The notes: generated by a model not told the origin, from the letters alone. A stretch of DNA of 64,000 nt from Tianweitania sediminis (GCF_017813335.1 NZ_JAGIYY010000004.1:62001-126000), one strand, 5' to 3'; counted from the stretch's first letter, positions 53,383-62,688 are shown. Numbers and translations are program-made.

Positions 53383-54514
53383 ATGCGTGCCGAAACGCAA
53401 TCGATTGTCGACGAAATCAAGCAGGGCGTGGGCCTGCTGAGGAGGCATCTTTGACTGGGATCAGGCTCTCAAGAGACTAGATTACCTCAACATGCGCGCC
53501 GAAGATCCGGCGCTCTGGAACGACGCCCAGGAAGCCCAGAAGCTGATGCGCGAGCGCCAGGGGTTGGAAGACAGCGTCAAGGCGATACGCGGGATTACGC
53601 AGGCGCTAGAGGACAATATCGGGCTGATCGAGCTCGGCGAAGAAGAAGGCGACGCCAGCATCATCGAGGAAGCGGAAGCGGCGCTGCGCTCCATGCGCGG
53701 CGAGGTTTCCGCGCGCCAGATCGAGTCGATGTTGTCGGGCGAAGCCGACGCGAACGACACCTACCTGGAAGTGCACGCCGGCGCTGGTGGCACGGAAAGC
53801 CAGGACTGGGCGTCGATGCTGATGCGCATGTATACGCGCTGGGCAGAGCGCCGCGGCTTCAAGGTCGAAGTGCTTGAAATCCACGACGGCGAAGAAGCCG
53901 GCATCAAGTCAGTGACGCTGTCGATCAAGGGGCACAACGCGTTCGGCTGGGCAAAGACGGAGTCGGGCGTCCATCGCCTCGTGCGCATCTCGCCCTATGA
54001 CAGCAATGCCCGCCGCCACACGTCCTTTGCCAGCGTCTGGGTTTACCCGGTGATCGACGACTCCATCCAGATCGACATTCCGGAATCGGAAGTCCGCATC
54101 GATACCTACCGCTCGTCGGGTGCCGGCGGACAGCACGTCAACACCACCGATTCCGCCGTGCGCATCACCCATATACCGACGGGCATCGCGGTGGCCTGCC
54201 AGATGGGGCGATCACAGCACCAGAACCGGGCAAAGGCCTGGGAAATGCTGAGGGCACGCCTTTACGAGGAAGAGCTGAAGAAGCGCGAAGCCGCTGCCAA
54301 CGCGACGGAAGCGTCCAAGACCGAAATCGGTTGGGGACACCAGATCCGCTCCTATGTGCTGCAGCCCTACCAGCTGGTGAAGGATCTGCGCACCGGGCAT
54401 GAAAGCACCAGTCCTTCGGATGTGCTGGACGGCAAGTTGGACAGCTTCATGGAAGCGTCGTTGTCCGCCAAGATCAATGGCGGCGCAGCCGAGCCCGTGG
54501 CCGACATCGATTAA
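53383..54514 (+). CDS. prfB: Peptide chain release factor 2 with programmed +1 frameshift
   Basis: The gene starts at the ATG at 53,383 and reads 23 codons to an in-frame TGA at 53,452-53,454, then must shift +1 (GAC at 53,453) to give a 376-residue RF2 ending at 54,514. The shift site has all known parts: AGGAGG (53,440-53,445) three bases before CTT-TGA-C. The body carries '[16 protein letters not shown]', the codon-recognition region '[14 protein letters not shown]' (SPY instead of SPF of E. coli) and the catalytic '[16 protein letters not shown]' GGQ loop. RF2 ends translation at UGA and UAA; low RF2 favours the shift, a self-regulating loop known from bacteria. Confidence 0.95.
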
Positions 54515-54557
54515 TCTGTCGACATGCGACGGCGGCCCCCTGCGGCTGCCGTTGCGA

Positions 54558-55838
54558 TTAAAGGAAGGCCGCGACCTGCTTGCCCGCCTTGATGAAGCGC
54601 AGCGGGTCGACCGCCTGACCGTTTCTGCGGACCTCATAATGCAGGTGCGGCCCGGTGGACCGCCCTGTGCTGCCCGCCTTGCCGAGCAGGGCGCCGCGCT
54701 CGATGGTGTCGCCGACCTTCACGCCGATGCGACTCAGATGGGCGTAGCGTGTCGTGAAGCCTCCCTCATGCGCGATTTCCACCATGCGGCCATAGCCGCC
54801 GGCCCAGCCGGCCGCGATCACCGTGCCTGGCGCCGTCGCCCGAACTGGCGTGCCGACCTTCGCCCTGAAGTCCATGCCTGAATGCAGGGCGGCTGTGCCG
54901 AGGAGCGGATCGCGGCGCAAGCCGAAGCTCGAGGTGATCGGCTGACCCGGCGCAGGATTGGCGATGGGCAAATTGCGGGCGCGATCCTTCACGTCATCGA
55001 GGCGACGCAAGGCAAGGTCCAGTTCGCGCACCCGCGTGTTGAAAATCTGCTTCTTGTCCGCAACGACGAGCGGTCCACCCAGGTCGCTCTTGCCGTAGTC
55101 GACATCAATCTTGAGGCCCGCCGCCGCGAGGGCCTCGGAGATCGCGCCGGCGGTTTCCGAGGCATCTTCGGCCAGAAGAGCAAGCTTGTTCAACTGATCC
55201 TGTTCGATCGTGCGAAGCGACTTGTTGATTGCGAGAAACATCTTGTCGGCTTCATCGGCCTGGCTCACGCTCGCGGTCCGCGTTTTCCAGAGCGCGGCGA
55301 TCTGGACTGGGCCTGAAGCGGCGCTTGCAAGCTGAGAGGTGGATTGCCGGAGATCCAGGCTCGCCTTCTTGTCGAGCGTCTCGCTACCGGACTCCTTGTC
55401 GGCGTCCCCCAGGCGCTCCAGAATGGGACCAAGCTGTCCCTGGCGCTCAGACAATTCTGTTTGCCGCTTCAGGAGCTCGGCGACTTTGGTTTCCATCAGT
55501 TGCTGGTCAAGCAATTGTCGGCTGGTGATCCGGTCAACCTGGGTCCGCAGCGCTGCGATGCGGTCCTCGTAGGCCTGCTGCATCCTGGCTTGCCGCGCGA
55601 CGCTCGCGCCAATGAGGTCGTCGCGCAGTACGAGATAGGTTGTGGCAAGAAGATAGCCCACCGCCAGCGTAGCGACGGCGCAGCCGATCAGGGCTGCCAT
55701 CCACGGACGCACCGTGAAATGGCGGACGCTGTCGCCCTTCGCGATAATAATCGTGTGGGGCTCTTTGCGCCGACCAAATGTCGTTTGGTTCGATGAGCGT
55801 TGCACGATGCTGCGCACCCAATCTGGTGGAGTGAGCAA
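54558..55838 (-). CDS. M23-family (LytM/EnvC-like) peptidase with coiled coil
   Basis: 426 residues. A cytoplasmic N-terminus 'FGRRKEPHTIIIAKGDSVRHFTVRPW' is followed by one membrane helix (about 47-68), a periplasmic coiled coil (about 80-260), and a C-terminal M23 domain with 'LHSGMDFRAKVGTPVRATAPGTV' (H-x3-D), 'HLHYEVRRNG' (H-x-H). It cuts or regulates cutting of peptidoglycan cross-links, like the DipM/EnvC group. The start is uncertain: TTG at 55,838 or GTGs at 55,817 or 55,805. The motif CCGTTAGGGTTAA shared with the polysaccharide promoter region is 11 bases upstream of the TTG. Confidence 0.9.
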   Translation of the reverse strand: MLTPPDWVRSIVQRSSNQTTFGRRKEPHTIIIAKGDSVRHFTVRPWMAALIGCAVATLAVGYLLATTYLVLRDDLIGASVARQARMQQAYEDRIAALRTQVDRITSRQLLDQQLMETKVAELLKRQTELSERQGQLGPILERLGDADKESGSETLDKKASLDLRQSTSQLASAASGPVQIAALWKTRTASVSQADEADKMFLAINKSLRTIEQDQLNKLALLAEDASETAGAISEALAAAGLKIDVDYGKSDLGGPLVVADKKQIFNTRVRELDLALRRLDDVKDRARNLPIANPAPGQPITSSFGLRRDPLLGTAALHSGMDFRAKVGTPVRATAPGTVIAAGWAGGYGRMVEIAHEGGFTTRYAHLSRIGVKVGDTIERGALLGKAGSTGRSTGPHLHYEVRRNGQAVDPLRFIKAGKQVAAFL

Positions 55839-55901
55839 CAGTTACACACCGTTAGGGTTAAGATTTCTTTTCCTCAAAGAGGTCGTCGCGCGCGAACAAC
55901 G

Positions 55902-55927
55902 AAAAAGGCCGGCAAATGCCGGCCTTT
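55902..55927 (-). terminator. Terminator after the 24-residue membrane peptide
   Basis: On the minus strand AAAGGCCGGC and GCCGGCCTTT pair around a four-base loop and run into TTTTT. It starts three bases after the peptide stop codon. Confidence 0.85.
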
Positions 55928-55930
55928 GGA

Positions 55931-56005
55931 TCAAAGGAAGATCAGCAGAAGAATGATGATCGGGATCGGTATGCCTAGCATCCACATTCCGAGACCTTTT
56001 AGCAT
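55931..56005 (-). CDS. Very small membrane peptide (24 residues)
   Basis: The reading frame MLKGLGMWMLGIPIPIIILLLIFL is 24 residues: a short basic start, a Gly-x-Trp-Met-Leu-Gly-x-Pro block and one hydrophobic helix. AAGGAG lies eight bases before the ATG and a strong terminator follows the stop within three bases, which together make a true small gene likely. It lies 76 bases downstream of fghA on the same strand and could be the last gene of that unit. I recall similar short Gly-Trp-Met-Leu-Gly peptides in Hyphomicrobiales but know no function. Confidence 0.7.
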   Translation of the reverse strand: MLKGLGMWMLGIPIPIIILLLIFL

Positions 56006-56081
56006 CCGGGCTCTCCTTCTTCTTGGCGGATCACGATTGCGAGACGGGAAAACGCCTGTTGGCGGCTGTGGTTCCGGCAGC

Positions 56082-56921
56082 TCAAGCCTTCAGCCTTTCC
56101 GCGTGCCAGCGCAGGTGATCGTCCATGAAGGTCGAAATGAAGAAGTAGGAATGATCGTAGCCGTCGCGCATGGTGAGTGTGAGCGGAATGCCTGCATCCG
56201 CGCAGGCCTTTTCAAGCAGCCAGGGCTGCAATCCGTCGTCGAGGAAGCCATCGGCTGCGCCCTGATCGACGAGCAACTCGGGGAAGCGCTTCCCGTCTTC
56301 GATCAGCGAAACCGCATCGTATTCCCGCCAGGCGTTTCGATCCTCGCCGAGGTACTTGGTGAAGGCGTCAATGGACCAATGGGCAGTGCTTGGATGCACG
56401 ATCGGCGCAAAAGCCGAACAGGAGCGGAAGCGATCGGGATGTTTCAGGGCGATGGTCAAGGCACCGTGTCCGCCCATGGAGTGACCGAAGATGCCTTGCC
56501 GCTCCATGTCGGCTTGCGGAAACTCTTCGGCGAGCAGGGCGGGTAGTTCGTCCGTTACATAGGTGTACATGCGGTAATTGGCGCTAAATGGCGCTTGCGT
56601 GGCATCGAGGTAGAAGCCGGCGCCGCACCCGAACTGCCAGCTGTCCTTCTCATCCGGCACACCTTCGCCGCGGGGGCTTGTGTCCGGGCACACCACAATC
56701 ACGCCAAGTTCCGCGGCAAGCCGCCGGTACTCGCCTTTGTCCATCACATTCTGATGCGTGCAGGTCAGGCCTGACAAATACCAGAGCACCGGCGCCTTGC
56801 GGCCCTCCGCGACCGGTGGCGTGAAGACCGCGAACGTCATCTCGCAGGCCGTGGATGTCGCATGGTGGGAATAAACGCCCTGAATGCCGCCATGGGCTTT
56901 GGCCGTAGAGATGGTTTTCAT
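56082..56921 (-). CDS. fghA: S-formylglutathione hydrolase
   Basis: 279 residues, esterase D family: 'HGGIQGVYSHHATSTACEMTFAVFTPP', 'APVLWYLSGLTCTHQNVMDKG', nucleophile 'IFGHSMGGHGALTIAL' (Ser), acidic 'LLVDQGAADGFLDDGLQPWLLE' and catalytic His in 'RDGYDHSYFFISTFMDDHLRWHAERL' -type residues. It hydrolyses S-formylglutathione to formate and glutathione, the second step of formaldehyde detoxification after FrmA. It is the last full-size gene of a same-strand run that starts with frmA. Confidence 0.96.
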   Translation of the reverse strand: MKTISTAKAHGGIQGVYSHHATSTACEMTFAVFTPPVAEGRKAPVLWYLSGLTCTHQNVMDKGEYRRLAAELGVIVVCPDTSPRGEGVPDEKDSWQFGCGAGFYLDATQAPFSANYRMYTYVTDELPALLAEEFPQADMERQGIFGHSMGGHGALTIALKHPDRFRSCSAFAPIVHPSTAHWSIDAFTKYLGEDRNAWREYDAVSLIEDGKRFPELLVDQGAADGFLDDGLQPWLLEKACADAGIPLTLTMRDGYDHSYFFISTFMDDHLRWHAERLKA

Positions 56922-56936
56922 GGCTGATGAGGATCC

Positions 56937-57410
56937 TTATGCCTTCGCCGCACGCAAGGCGCGCCGCACGGTTTGATCAAGCGCGCTCAGGAAGGCGGAG
57001 CGGTCTCTCGCCGAGAAGCCGGGATTGAAGCCCTTGATCTCGCCTGTTTCGCGCAGGTGCTGTTTCAGGTCGCGCATGGCAACAGCCATTCCGATGGACT
57101 CAGGAGTGAACGGGCGACCGGTGGGGCCGAGTACGTGGACACCCGCTTCAACGCATCGCGCGGCGAGCGGGACGTCCGCTGTGATCACCACATCGCCTGC
57201 CGTCACATGCTCGACGATCCAGTCGTCGGCGGCATCGGCACCTTTCGGAACCACCACATGCCGGATCATGGGGTCTCTTGAAGGACGAAGGCCACCGTTG
57301 GAAACAAAGGTCACAACAAGCTCGTGTCGCTCGGCGACGCGAACGACTTCATCCTTCACAGGGCATGCATCGGCATCGACATAGATGCCCGGAGCGCCTT
57401 GGCCCGCCAT
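56937..57410 (-). CDS. UPF0178 (YaiI/YqxD) family protein
   Basis: 157 residues: 'IYVDADACPVKDEVVRVAERHEL', 'LVVTFVSNGGLRPSRDPMIRHVVVPKGADAADDWIVEHVTAGDVVITADVPLAARCVEAGVHVLGPTGRPFTPESIGMAVAMRDL' -type residues. The D-A-D-A-C-P and T-x-D-x-x-L-A motifs mark the UPF0178 family, which has a PIN-like fold; no activity is established. It is packed between an unknown secreted protein gene (6-base gap) and fghA (15-base gap). Confidence 0.92.
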   Translation of the reverse strand: MAGQGAPGIYVDADACPVKDEVVRVAERHELVVTFVSNGGLRPSRDPMIRHVVVPKGADAADDWIVEHVTAGDVVITADVPLAARCVEAGVHVLGPTGRPFTPESIGMAVAMRDLKQHLRETGEIKGFNPGFSARDRSAFLSALDQTVRRALRAAKA

Positions 57411-57416
57411 TCCTGC

Positions 57417-58199
57417 TTAATCGGGTAGGTGGCAGCGAACCAGCTCTTGCCCGCGACCCACCGAGGCGCCGGAGCTGATCCGCAGGCTGTCCGGCGATGT
57501 GAGGTTGAGGATGATCTCGCGGGGACCTTCATTGCCCTCAGCGTAACACGATGCTTGTGCGGTGGCCGTTCCGTTCGTGAGCGTCGGGCTTGCCATGTTG
57601 CACACGCTGTCGGCTTGCCGGATCGTGGTGGGGGTGATCACGGCGAAATCTGCGGCGCCATTCTGATCGATTTGGGCGCATGCGGCTGGGGTTTGTGCCC
57701 AAGCGCCGACATAATCAGGCACCGTGCCGGCCGGGCGCGGTGAGGCCGCTGCACGCGTGTCGGTGTTCAGCCGGTCGAGTGGCGGGAGGGTAGCTTCCGG
57801 GTTGCTCGGGGGCGCGACCGGAGTGCCGCGCGCATCGCGGATGCGTTGCTCCAGATCGTCCGCTGCTGCACTCAGATCGCGCGCGGCCTGTTCGGCCGTA
57901 TCCGCCAGGCGATCCCGCAACTGGGCAGCGAGCTGACCGGCGCGATCCACGAGGGGGCCGGAATTGTCGATTGCTTCCTGGGCACGCTGACGCAAGCGGA
58001 TTGCTTCTTCGCGCGCCGCATCGCCGGCCAGGTCGGTGGCGTCCTTCAGACTGTCCCATGCCCGCTGCAGGCGGCTCGGTTCAGTTGGTTCGGCTGGTTG
58101 CGCTTGCGCAAGCAGGAGCTTTGCGTCGGTAGGCTGGGCCAGGGAAGGGCCGGCAAGAACCAGCAGGGCGGTGGCGGTGATGAGTGCGATCGTTTTCAT
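57417..58199 (-). CDS. Secreted protein of unknown function with amphipathic helices
   Basis: 260 residues with a signal peptide ('KTIALITATALLVLAGPSLAQ'). Next comes a highly charged helical region (about 40-125), rich in Ala, Asp, Glu, Arg and Gln ('AREEAIRLRQRAQEAIDN', 'RDRLADTAEQAARDLSAAADDLEQRI'), then a Pro-rich linker and a globular part (about 165-260) with four cysteines ('PAACAQID', 'VCNMAS', 'ASCYAEGN', 'VRCHLPD'), suggesting two disulfides. I do not recognise the family. It lies in the frmA-fghA run, so a link to methylated-compound metabolism is only contextual. Confidence 0.7.
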   Translation of the reverse strand: MKTIALITATALLVLAGPSLAQPTDAKLLLAQAQPAEPTEPSRLQRAWDSLKDATDLAGDAAREEAIRLRQRAQEAIDNSGPLVDRAGQLAAQLRDRLADTAEQAARDLSAAADDLEQRIRDARGTPVAPPSNPEATLPPLDRLNTDTRAAASPRPAGTVPDYVGAWAQTPAACAQIDQNGAADFAVITPTTIRQADSVCNMASPTLTNGTATAQASCYAEGNEGPREIILNLTSPDSLRISSGASVGRGQELVRCHLPD

Positions 58200-58251
58200 G
58201 GGAAGGGATGTGGCGCCGCCGGCGTGGAGATCAAGCCCGTCTGCCATGCTG

Positions 58252-58793
58252 TTACACGCATTGGAGCAAGAGGTGAGGTGCCATTGGAGGTTCCACGACA
58301 ATCGGCATGCCGGCCCGCACGTCGCCGCCTTGAACAACGGTGGCCATTACACCGCATAAGCGCACGAGATTGCCATCCGCGTCGCGGTCCAGAACAGCTC
58401 TCATCAGACCCCCGGCTGAAATCCGTCGATCTGGGCGCAGGGGTTACGCAGCCCGGTGAGTTCGACGCTCGCTTCATCGCCGAAGAAAAGGCGGGTACCC
58501 GTGGGCAGCGCGAGGAGATCGATGCCTTGCGTGGTTATATTCTCGCCCAGATCGCCCGCAGCGACCGTGAAGCCACGGTTGCTGAGAAGCGCAAAAAGCT
58601 CCGCATGGATCAGATGGACCTGCCGCAGGTTCGGCTGGCTGGGATCACGCGCGACCCGCGACCGATGCTTCACGGTGACGCCTTCATGAGCGTCACCGGC
58701 TACGCCGAGGCCGGCCCGGAGAGAAATCACATCCTGGACGGTCTTGCTGAAGCCATGTTTCGCCGACGAGCAGACCGCAACGACTGCCGCCAC
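58252..58793 (-). pseudogene. MOSC-domain protein gene with a single-base frameshift
   Basis: From a GTG at 58,793 the first frame gives 129 residues: 'VISLRAGLGVAGDAHEGVTVKHRSRVARDP', 'NLRQVHLIHAELF', 'AGDLGENITTQGIDLLALPTGTRLFFG', 'VELTGLRNPCAQIDGFQPGV' and then a stop at 58,404. In a second frame the family continues without gap: 'LMRAVLDRDADGNLVRLCGVMATVVQGGDVRAGMPIVVEPP', to a TAA at 58,252. One base is missing in a run of five C (58,409-58,413 on the plus strand). It is therefore either a real mutation or a sequencing/assembly error. MOSC proteins transfer sulfur to molybdenum cofactor or reduce N-hydroxylated compounds (conserved Cys in N-P-C). Confidence 0.85.
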
Positions 58794-58795
58794 GC

Positions 58796-59923
58796 CTAGT
58801 AAACCACCACCGATCGGATGCTCTCGCCCGCATGCATCAGGTCGAAGCCCTTGTTGATGTCCTCGAGCTTCAGCGTGTGGGTGATCATCGGGTCGATCTC
58901 GATCTTGCCTTCCATGTACCAGTCGACGATCTTCGGCACGTCGGTGCGGCCGCGCGCGCCGCCGAAGGCAGTGCCTTTCCAGGTCCGGCCGGTCACGAGC
59001 TGGAACGGACGCGTCGAGATTTCCTGGCCAGCTCCCGCGACGCCGATGATGATCGACTCGCCCCAGCCGCGATGGGCCGATTCCAGCGCCTGGCGCATCA
59101 CCTTGACGTTTCCGGTGCAGTCGAAGGTGTAATCCGCGCCGCCGATCTGGTCGGCGCCGCGCTTGGTCATGTTGACGAGGTGAGGGACGATGTCGCCATC
59201 GACTTCCTTCGGATTGACGAAATGCGTCATGCCGAAGCGTTCACCCCATTCCTTCTTGTCGTTGTTGAGGTCGACACCGATGATCATGTCGGCACCGGCA
59301 AGCCGCAGGCCCTGGATGACATTCAAGCCGATGCCGCCAAGACCGAACACGACCGCGGTGGATCCGATCTCCACCTTCGCGGTGTTGATCACCGCGCCGA
59401 TGCCCGTGGTGACGCCGCAGCCGATGTAGCAAATCTTGTCGAAGGGGGCGTCCGGGTTGACCTTGGCCAATGCAATTTCCGGCAGAACCGTGTGGTTCGC
59501 GAAGGTCGAGCAGCCCATGTAATGGAAGATCTTGTCCTTGCCGATCGAAAAGCGCGACGTGCCATCCGGCATCACGCCTTGGCCCTGGGTGGCGCGGATG
59601 GCGGTGCAAAGATTGGTTTTGCGCGACAGGCAGGAGGGGCACTGGCGGCATTCCGGCGTGTAAAGCGGAATGACGTGGTCGCCCTTCTTCAGCGAAGTGA
59701 CGCCTGGTCCGACATCCACCACAACCCCCGCACCTTCATGGCCGAGGATCGCGGGGAAAATTCCCTCCGGGTCAGCGCCGGAAAGCGTGAATTCATCCGT
59801 GTGGCAGATGCCGGTCGCCTTGACCTCGACCAGCACCTCGCCCGCACGGGGGCCTTCCAGGTCGACTTCCATGATCTCCAGCGGCTTACCTGCGGCAACA
59901 GCAACGGCGGCACGGGTCTTCAT
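58796..59923 (-). CDS. frmA: S-(hydroxymethyl)glutathione dehydrogenase (class III alcohol dehydrogenase)
   Basis: 375 residues: catalytic zinc site '[31 protein letters not shown]', structural zinc cysteines in '[16 protein letters not shown]', '[18 protein letters not shown]', Rossmann '[14 protein letters not shown]' and '[14 protein letters not shown]'. It oxidises the formaldehyde-glutathione adduct to S-formylglutathione with NAD, and can also reduce S-nitrosoglutathione. AGGAGA precedes the ATG by eight bases. It heads the run frmA, MOSC, unknown, UPF0178, fghA with gaps of 2 to 52 bases. Confidence 0.97.
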   Translation of the reverse strand: MKTRAAVAVAAGKPLEIMEVDLEGPRAGEVLVEVKATGICHTDEFTLSGADPEGIFPAILGHEGAGVVVDVGPGVTSLKKGDHVIPLYTPECRQCPSCLSRKTNLCTAIRATQGQGVMPDGTSRFSIGKDKIFHYMGCSTFANHTVLPEIALAKVNPDAPFDKICYIGCGVTTGIGAVINTAKVEIGSTAVVFGLGGIGLNVIQGLRLAGADMIIGVDLNNDKKEWGERFGMTHFVNPKEVDGDIVPHLVNMTKRGADQIGGADYTFDCTGNVKVMRQALESAHRGWGESIIIGVAGAGQEISTRPFQLVTGRTWKGTAFGGARGRTDVPKIVDWYMEGKIEIDPMITHTLKLEDINKGFDLMHAGESIRSVVVY

Positions 59924-60084
59924 GGGCGTATCTCCTGGAGGTGAGCTTCAGGGCGACAGGTCTCAGGTTTCGCGTTGTGGATCAAGTCCAAGCTGAAGCC
60001 GACAGTCGGTGAACAAGCACGCAATCGGCTGCATCACTCGGCGAAGCGGAGATTGCCCCGCCGAGCGCTGCCTTCGATCCGTCG
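59924..60084. other. Spacer between the DMGDH-like gene and frmA
   Basis: 161 bases without a gene. It holds the ribosome site of frmA and presumably its promoter. I see no strong hairpin or terminator, so read-through from the demethylation genes into the formaldehyde genes is possible. Confidence 0.5.
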
Positions 60085-62688
60085 TCAGCCGCGCATCTTC
60101 TCGCCGGCCGGATCAAACGGTGGCTCGACATTGATCCGCGCCGTGCAGCGCTTTCCAAGGATCTCGATCTCGAACAAGCCGCTTCTTTCGTCCTCGGCAA
60201 GAGCCGCCGGCACATAGCCTTGCGCCATCGACTTGCCGACATAGTGGGCGAAACCACCCGAAGTGACCCAGCCCACCACGCGCCAGTCGCCGTCGCGGAT
60301 ACCAAGAACGGCCGATGCATCGCCGTCCGTCTCCGATGAAGGAGATCGGTTCCCTGCGGGGATCACCGCGCCGCTCGCATCGAAGCGAGGCGCACCGTAA
60401 CCGTGCGGCTTTTCAACCGTTCCATGATCCGTGTCGCCGACCTTGGCCCAGATCGGTTCGTCGCCCATCACGTCGGCATCAAGCGCATCCACGATCATGG
60501 ACACGCGGCGGAGCTTGGGACCCTCAGCGTGTTCCTTCGCCGCGGCTTCGCGCCCGATGAAATCGTTCTTCTCCAGCTTGATGAAGCGATCCATGCCGCC
60601 TTCATAGGGGCCGTAGATCGGCCGCAGTTCGCGGAACCAGGTGGGAAAGTTCTTTTCCAGCCGCATGGAAAGAAGCGCGCGCATCCCGAAGTCGGCGATG
60701 CCGAACTCTTCGCCCGCGTCCTTGATCGCGGCATAAACCAGCCGCTCGTAAGCCGGCTGCATCCAGATCTCGTAGCCGAGATCGCCGGTGTAGGAGATGC
60801 GGTTGACCATGCATGGCGCCCCACCAACGGCCATTTCGCGGAAGTCCATGAAGCGGAACGCTTTCGTACTGACATCGACATCCGTCAGCTTCGCCAGCAG
60901 CGCCTGGCTCTTCGGTCCGGCAATGGCCAGACCCACCAGCGTCTGGTCGAAGCGGTGGATCCGCACCGACCCATCCTTGGGCAGATGCTTCTCGAACCAG
61001 CGCATGTGGTATTTTTGCGCAGCCGACGAGCCCCAGATCATGAAGCGGTCGTCACCCGACTTGGGCCCCATATTGGCGATCGTGAAATCGCCGATCAGCT
61101 TGCCGAACTCGTTCAGCATGGGCGTGAGCACGATGCGCCCAGCCTTGGGCATGCGGTTGGTCATCAACTGATCGAGGAAGGCGCGCGCGCCTGGACCACT
61201 CACCTCATACTTCGCGAAGTTGGCGATCTCCGTGACGCCGACGCTCTCGCGTGTTGCACGAACCTCGTTGCCGATGTGCTCGAAATCATTGGAACGACGG
61301 TAGGATACGATGTCCTTCGGTTCCGTACCCTTCGGGGCAAACCAGAGCGGCGTTTCCAAGCCCCAGCTGTCGCCCATAACGGCATTCTGCCCGACCATCG
61401 TGTCGTAAAGCGGCGTGGTCTGTGCAGGGCGCGCAGCCGGCAGTTCCTCGTTCGGGAAGCGGATCGAAAAACGGCGGGAATAATTTTCGCGGACCTTTGC
61501 GTTGGTGTAGCGCAGCGTCGCCCATTCGCCGAAGCGGGCGACATCCATGCCCCAAACGTCGAAGCCGGGATCGCCGTTCACCATCCAGTTCGACAAAGCA
61601 AGGCCGACGCCGCCGCCCTGGCTGAAGCCCGCCATCACCGCGCAAGCGCACCAGAAGTTGGTCAGGCCCTGCACCGGTCCAACCAGCGGATTGCCGTCCG
61701 GCGCGAAGGTGAAGGGGCCGTTGATGATCTGCTTGATGCCAGCCTTTTCGATACCCGGAAAATGGCGGAAGCCGACTTCAAGCGACGGCGCGATGCGGTC
61801 GATGTCAGGCTGGAGCAGCTCGTGGCCGAAGTCCCACGGCGTATTGACCGGCGACCAGGGTTTGCAAGCTTTCTCGTAAGTGCCGAGCAGGACGCCGTTG
61901 CGCTCCTGGCGCGTATAGATCTCGCCCTTGAAGTCCATCACACCGATCATTTCGCGGCCGGTGGACTTGTTGAACTCCATGACCTCCGGAATGTCCTCGG
62001 TCAGGAGATACATGTGCTCCATGGCAAGCAGCGGCAGTTCCACGCCCACCATACGGCCGACTTCGCGCGCCCAAAGACCACCGCAGTTCACGACATGCTC
62101 GCACCGCACGGTGCCGTTGACCGTCACCACGTTCCAGGTGCCGTCGGCGTCCTGTGTGAGCTCCGTCACCGGGTTGCGCAGCACGATTTCCGCGCCGAGC
62201 TTCTGCGCCGCCTTGGCATAGGCATGGGTGGTGCCGGAGGGGTCGAGATGGCCTTCGACCGGGTCCCACATGGCACCGACGAAGTTCTTCTCATCCATCA
62301 GCGGAAACATCGCCTTCACTTCTGACGGCGTGATCAGCTCGGTGTCCATGCCGAGATAGCGGCCCTTTGCGTGGGCGAGGCGCAGGAAATCCATGCGCTC
62401 GGGACTGTCCGCCACCATCGCGCCGCCGGTAAGATGCAGGCCGCAAGACTGGCCGGAAATCTCTTCCAGCTCCTTGTAAAGCTGCACCGTATAAGCCTGG
62501 AGCTTGGCGACGTTGGGATCGCCGTTCAGTGTATGGAAGCCGCCGGCTGCGTGCCACGACGAGCCGGAGGTCAACTCCGAGCGCTCGATCAGCATGACGT
62601 CGGTCCAGCCGGCACGGGCGAGGTGGTAAAGAACCGAGCAGCCAACGACGCCGCCGCCGATCACAACCGCTTTAACATGGGATTTCAT
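60085..62688 (-). CDS. FAD-dependent dimethylglycine/sarcosine dehydrogenase-like protein
   Basis: 867 residues. N-terminal DAO domain with 'VVIGGGVVGCSVLYHLARAGWTDVMLIER' and 'ELTSGSSWHAAGGFHTL', where the His of S-S-W-H-A is the likely covalent flavin site. C-terminal GcvT folate-binding domain: 'FAKYEVSGPGARAFLDQLMTNRMP', 'GDLGYEIWMQPAYERLVYAAI', 'ALLSMRLEKNFPTWFRELRPIYGPYEGGMDRFIKLEK' -type residues. This architecture matches dimethylglycine and sarcosine dehydrogenases, which demethylate N-methyl amines and pass the one-carbon unit to tetrahydrofolate or release formaldehyde. It lies 45 bases downstream of an MttB-family gene. Exact substrate unknown. Confidence 0.9.
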   Translation of the reverse strand: MKSHVKAVVIGGGVVGCSVLYHLARAGWTDVMLIERSELTSGSSWHAAGGFHTLNGDPNVAKLQAYTVQLYKELEEISGQSCGLHLTGGAMVADSPERMDFLRLAHAKGRYLGMDTELITPSEVKAMFPLMDEKNFVGAMWDPVEGHLDPSGTTHAYAKAAQKLGAEIVLRNPVTELTQDADGTWNVVTVNGTVRCEHVVNCGGLWAREVGRMVGVELPLLAMEHMYLLTEDIPEVMEFNKSTGREMIGVMDFKGEIYTRQERNGVLLGTYEKACKPWSPVNTPWDFGHELLQPDIDRIAPSLEVGFRHFPGIEKAGIKQIINGPFTFAPDGNPLVGPVQGLTNFWCACAVMAGFSQGGGVGLALSNWMVNGDPGFDVWGMDVARFGEWATLRYTNAKVRENYSRRFSIRFPNEELPAARPAQTTPLYDTMVGQNAVMGDSWGLETPLWFAPKGTEPKDIVSYRRSNDFEHIGNEVRATRESVGVTEIANFAKYEVSGPGARAFLDQLMTNRMPKAGRIVLTPMLNEFGKLIGDFTIANMGPKSGDDRFMIWGSSAAQKYHMRWFEKHLPKDGSVRIHRFDQTLVGLAIAGPKSQALLAKLTDVDVSTKAFRFMDFREMAVGGAPCMVNRISYTGDLGYEIWMQPAYERLVYAAIKDAGEEFGIADFGMRALLSMRLEKNFPTWFRELRPIYGPYEGGMDRFIKLEKNDFIGREAAAKEHAEGPKLRRVSMIVDALDADVMGDEPIWAKVGDTDHGTVEKPHGYGAPRFDASGAVIPAGNRSPSSETDGDASAVLGIRDGDWRVVGWVTSGGFAHYVGKSMAQGYVPAALAEDERSGLFEIEILGKRCTARINVEPPFDPAGEKMRG

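Noticed and set aside
53492-54514. prfB starting at the internal ATG at 53,492
   Set aside because: The upstream 37 residues match the RF2 N-terminus once the +1 shift is applied, and the shift site is complete.
60403-62325. 640-codon open frame on the plus strand
   Set aside because: It is the antisense of the DMGDH-like gene; the minus-strand protein has full family motifs, while this frame has none and an odd His/Arg-rich composition typical of shadows in GC-rich DNA.
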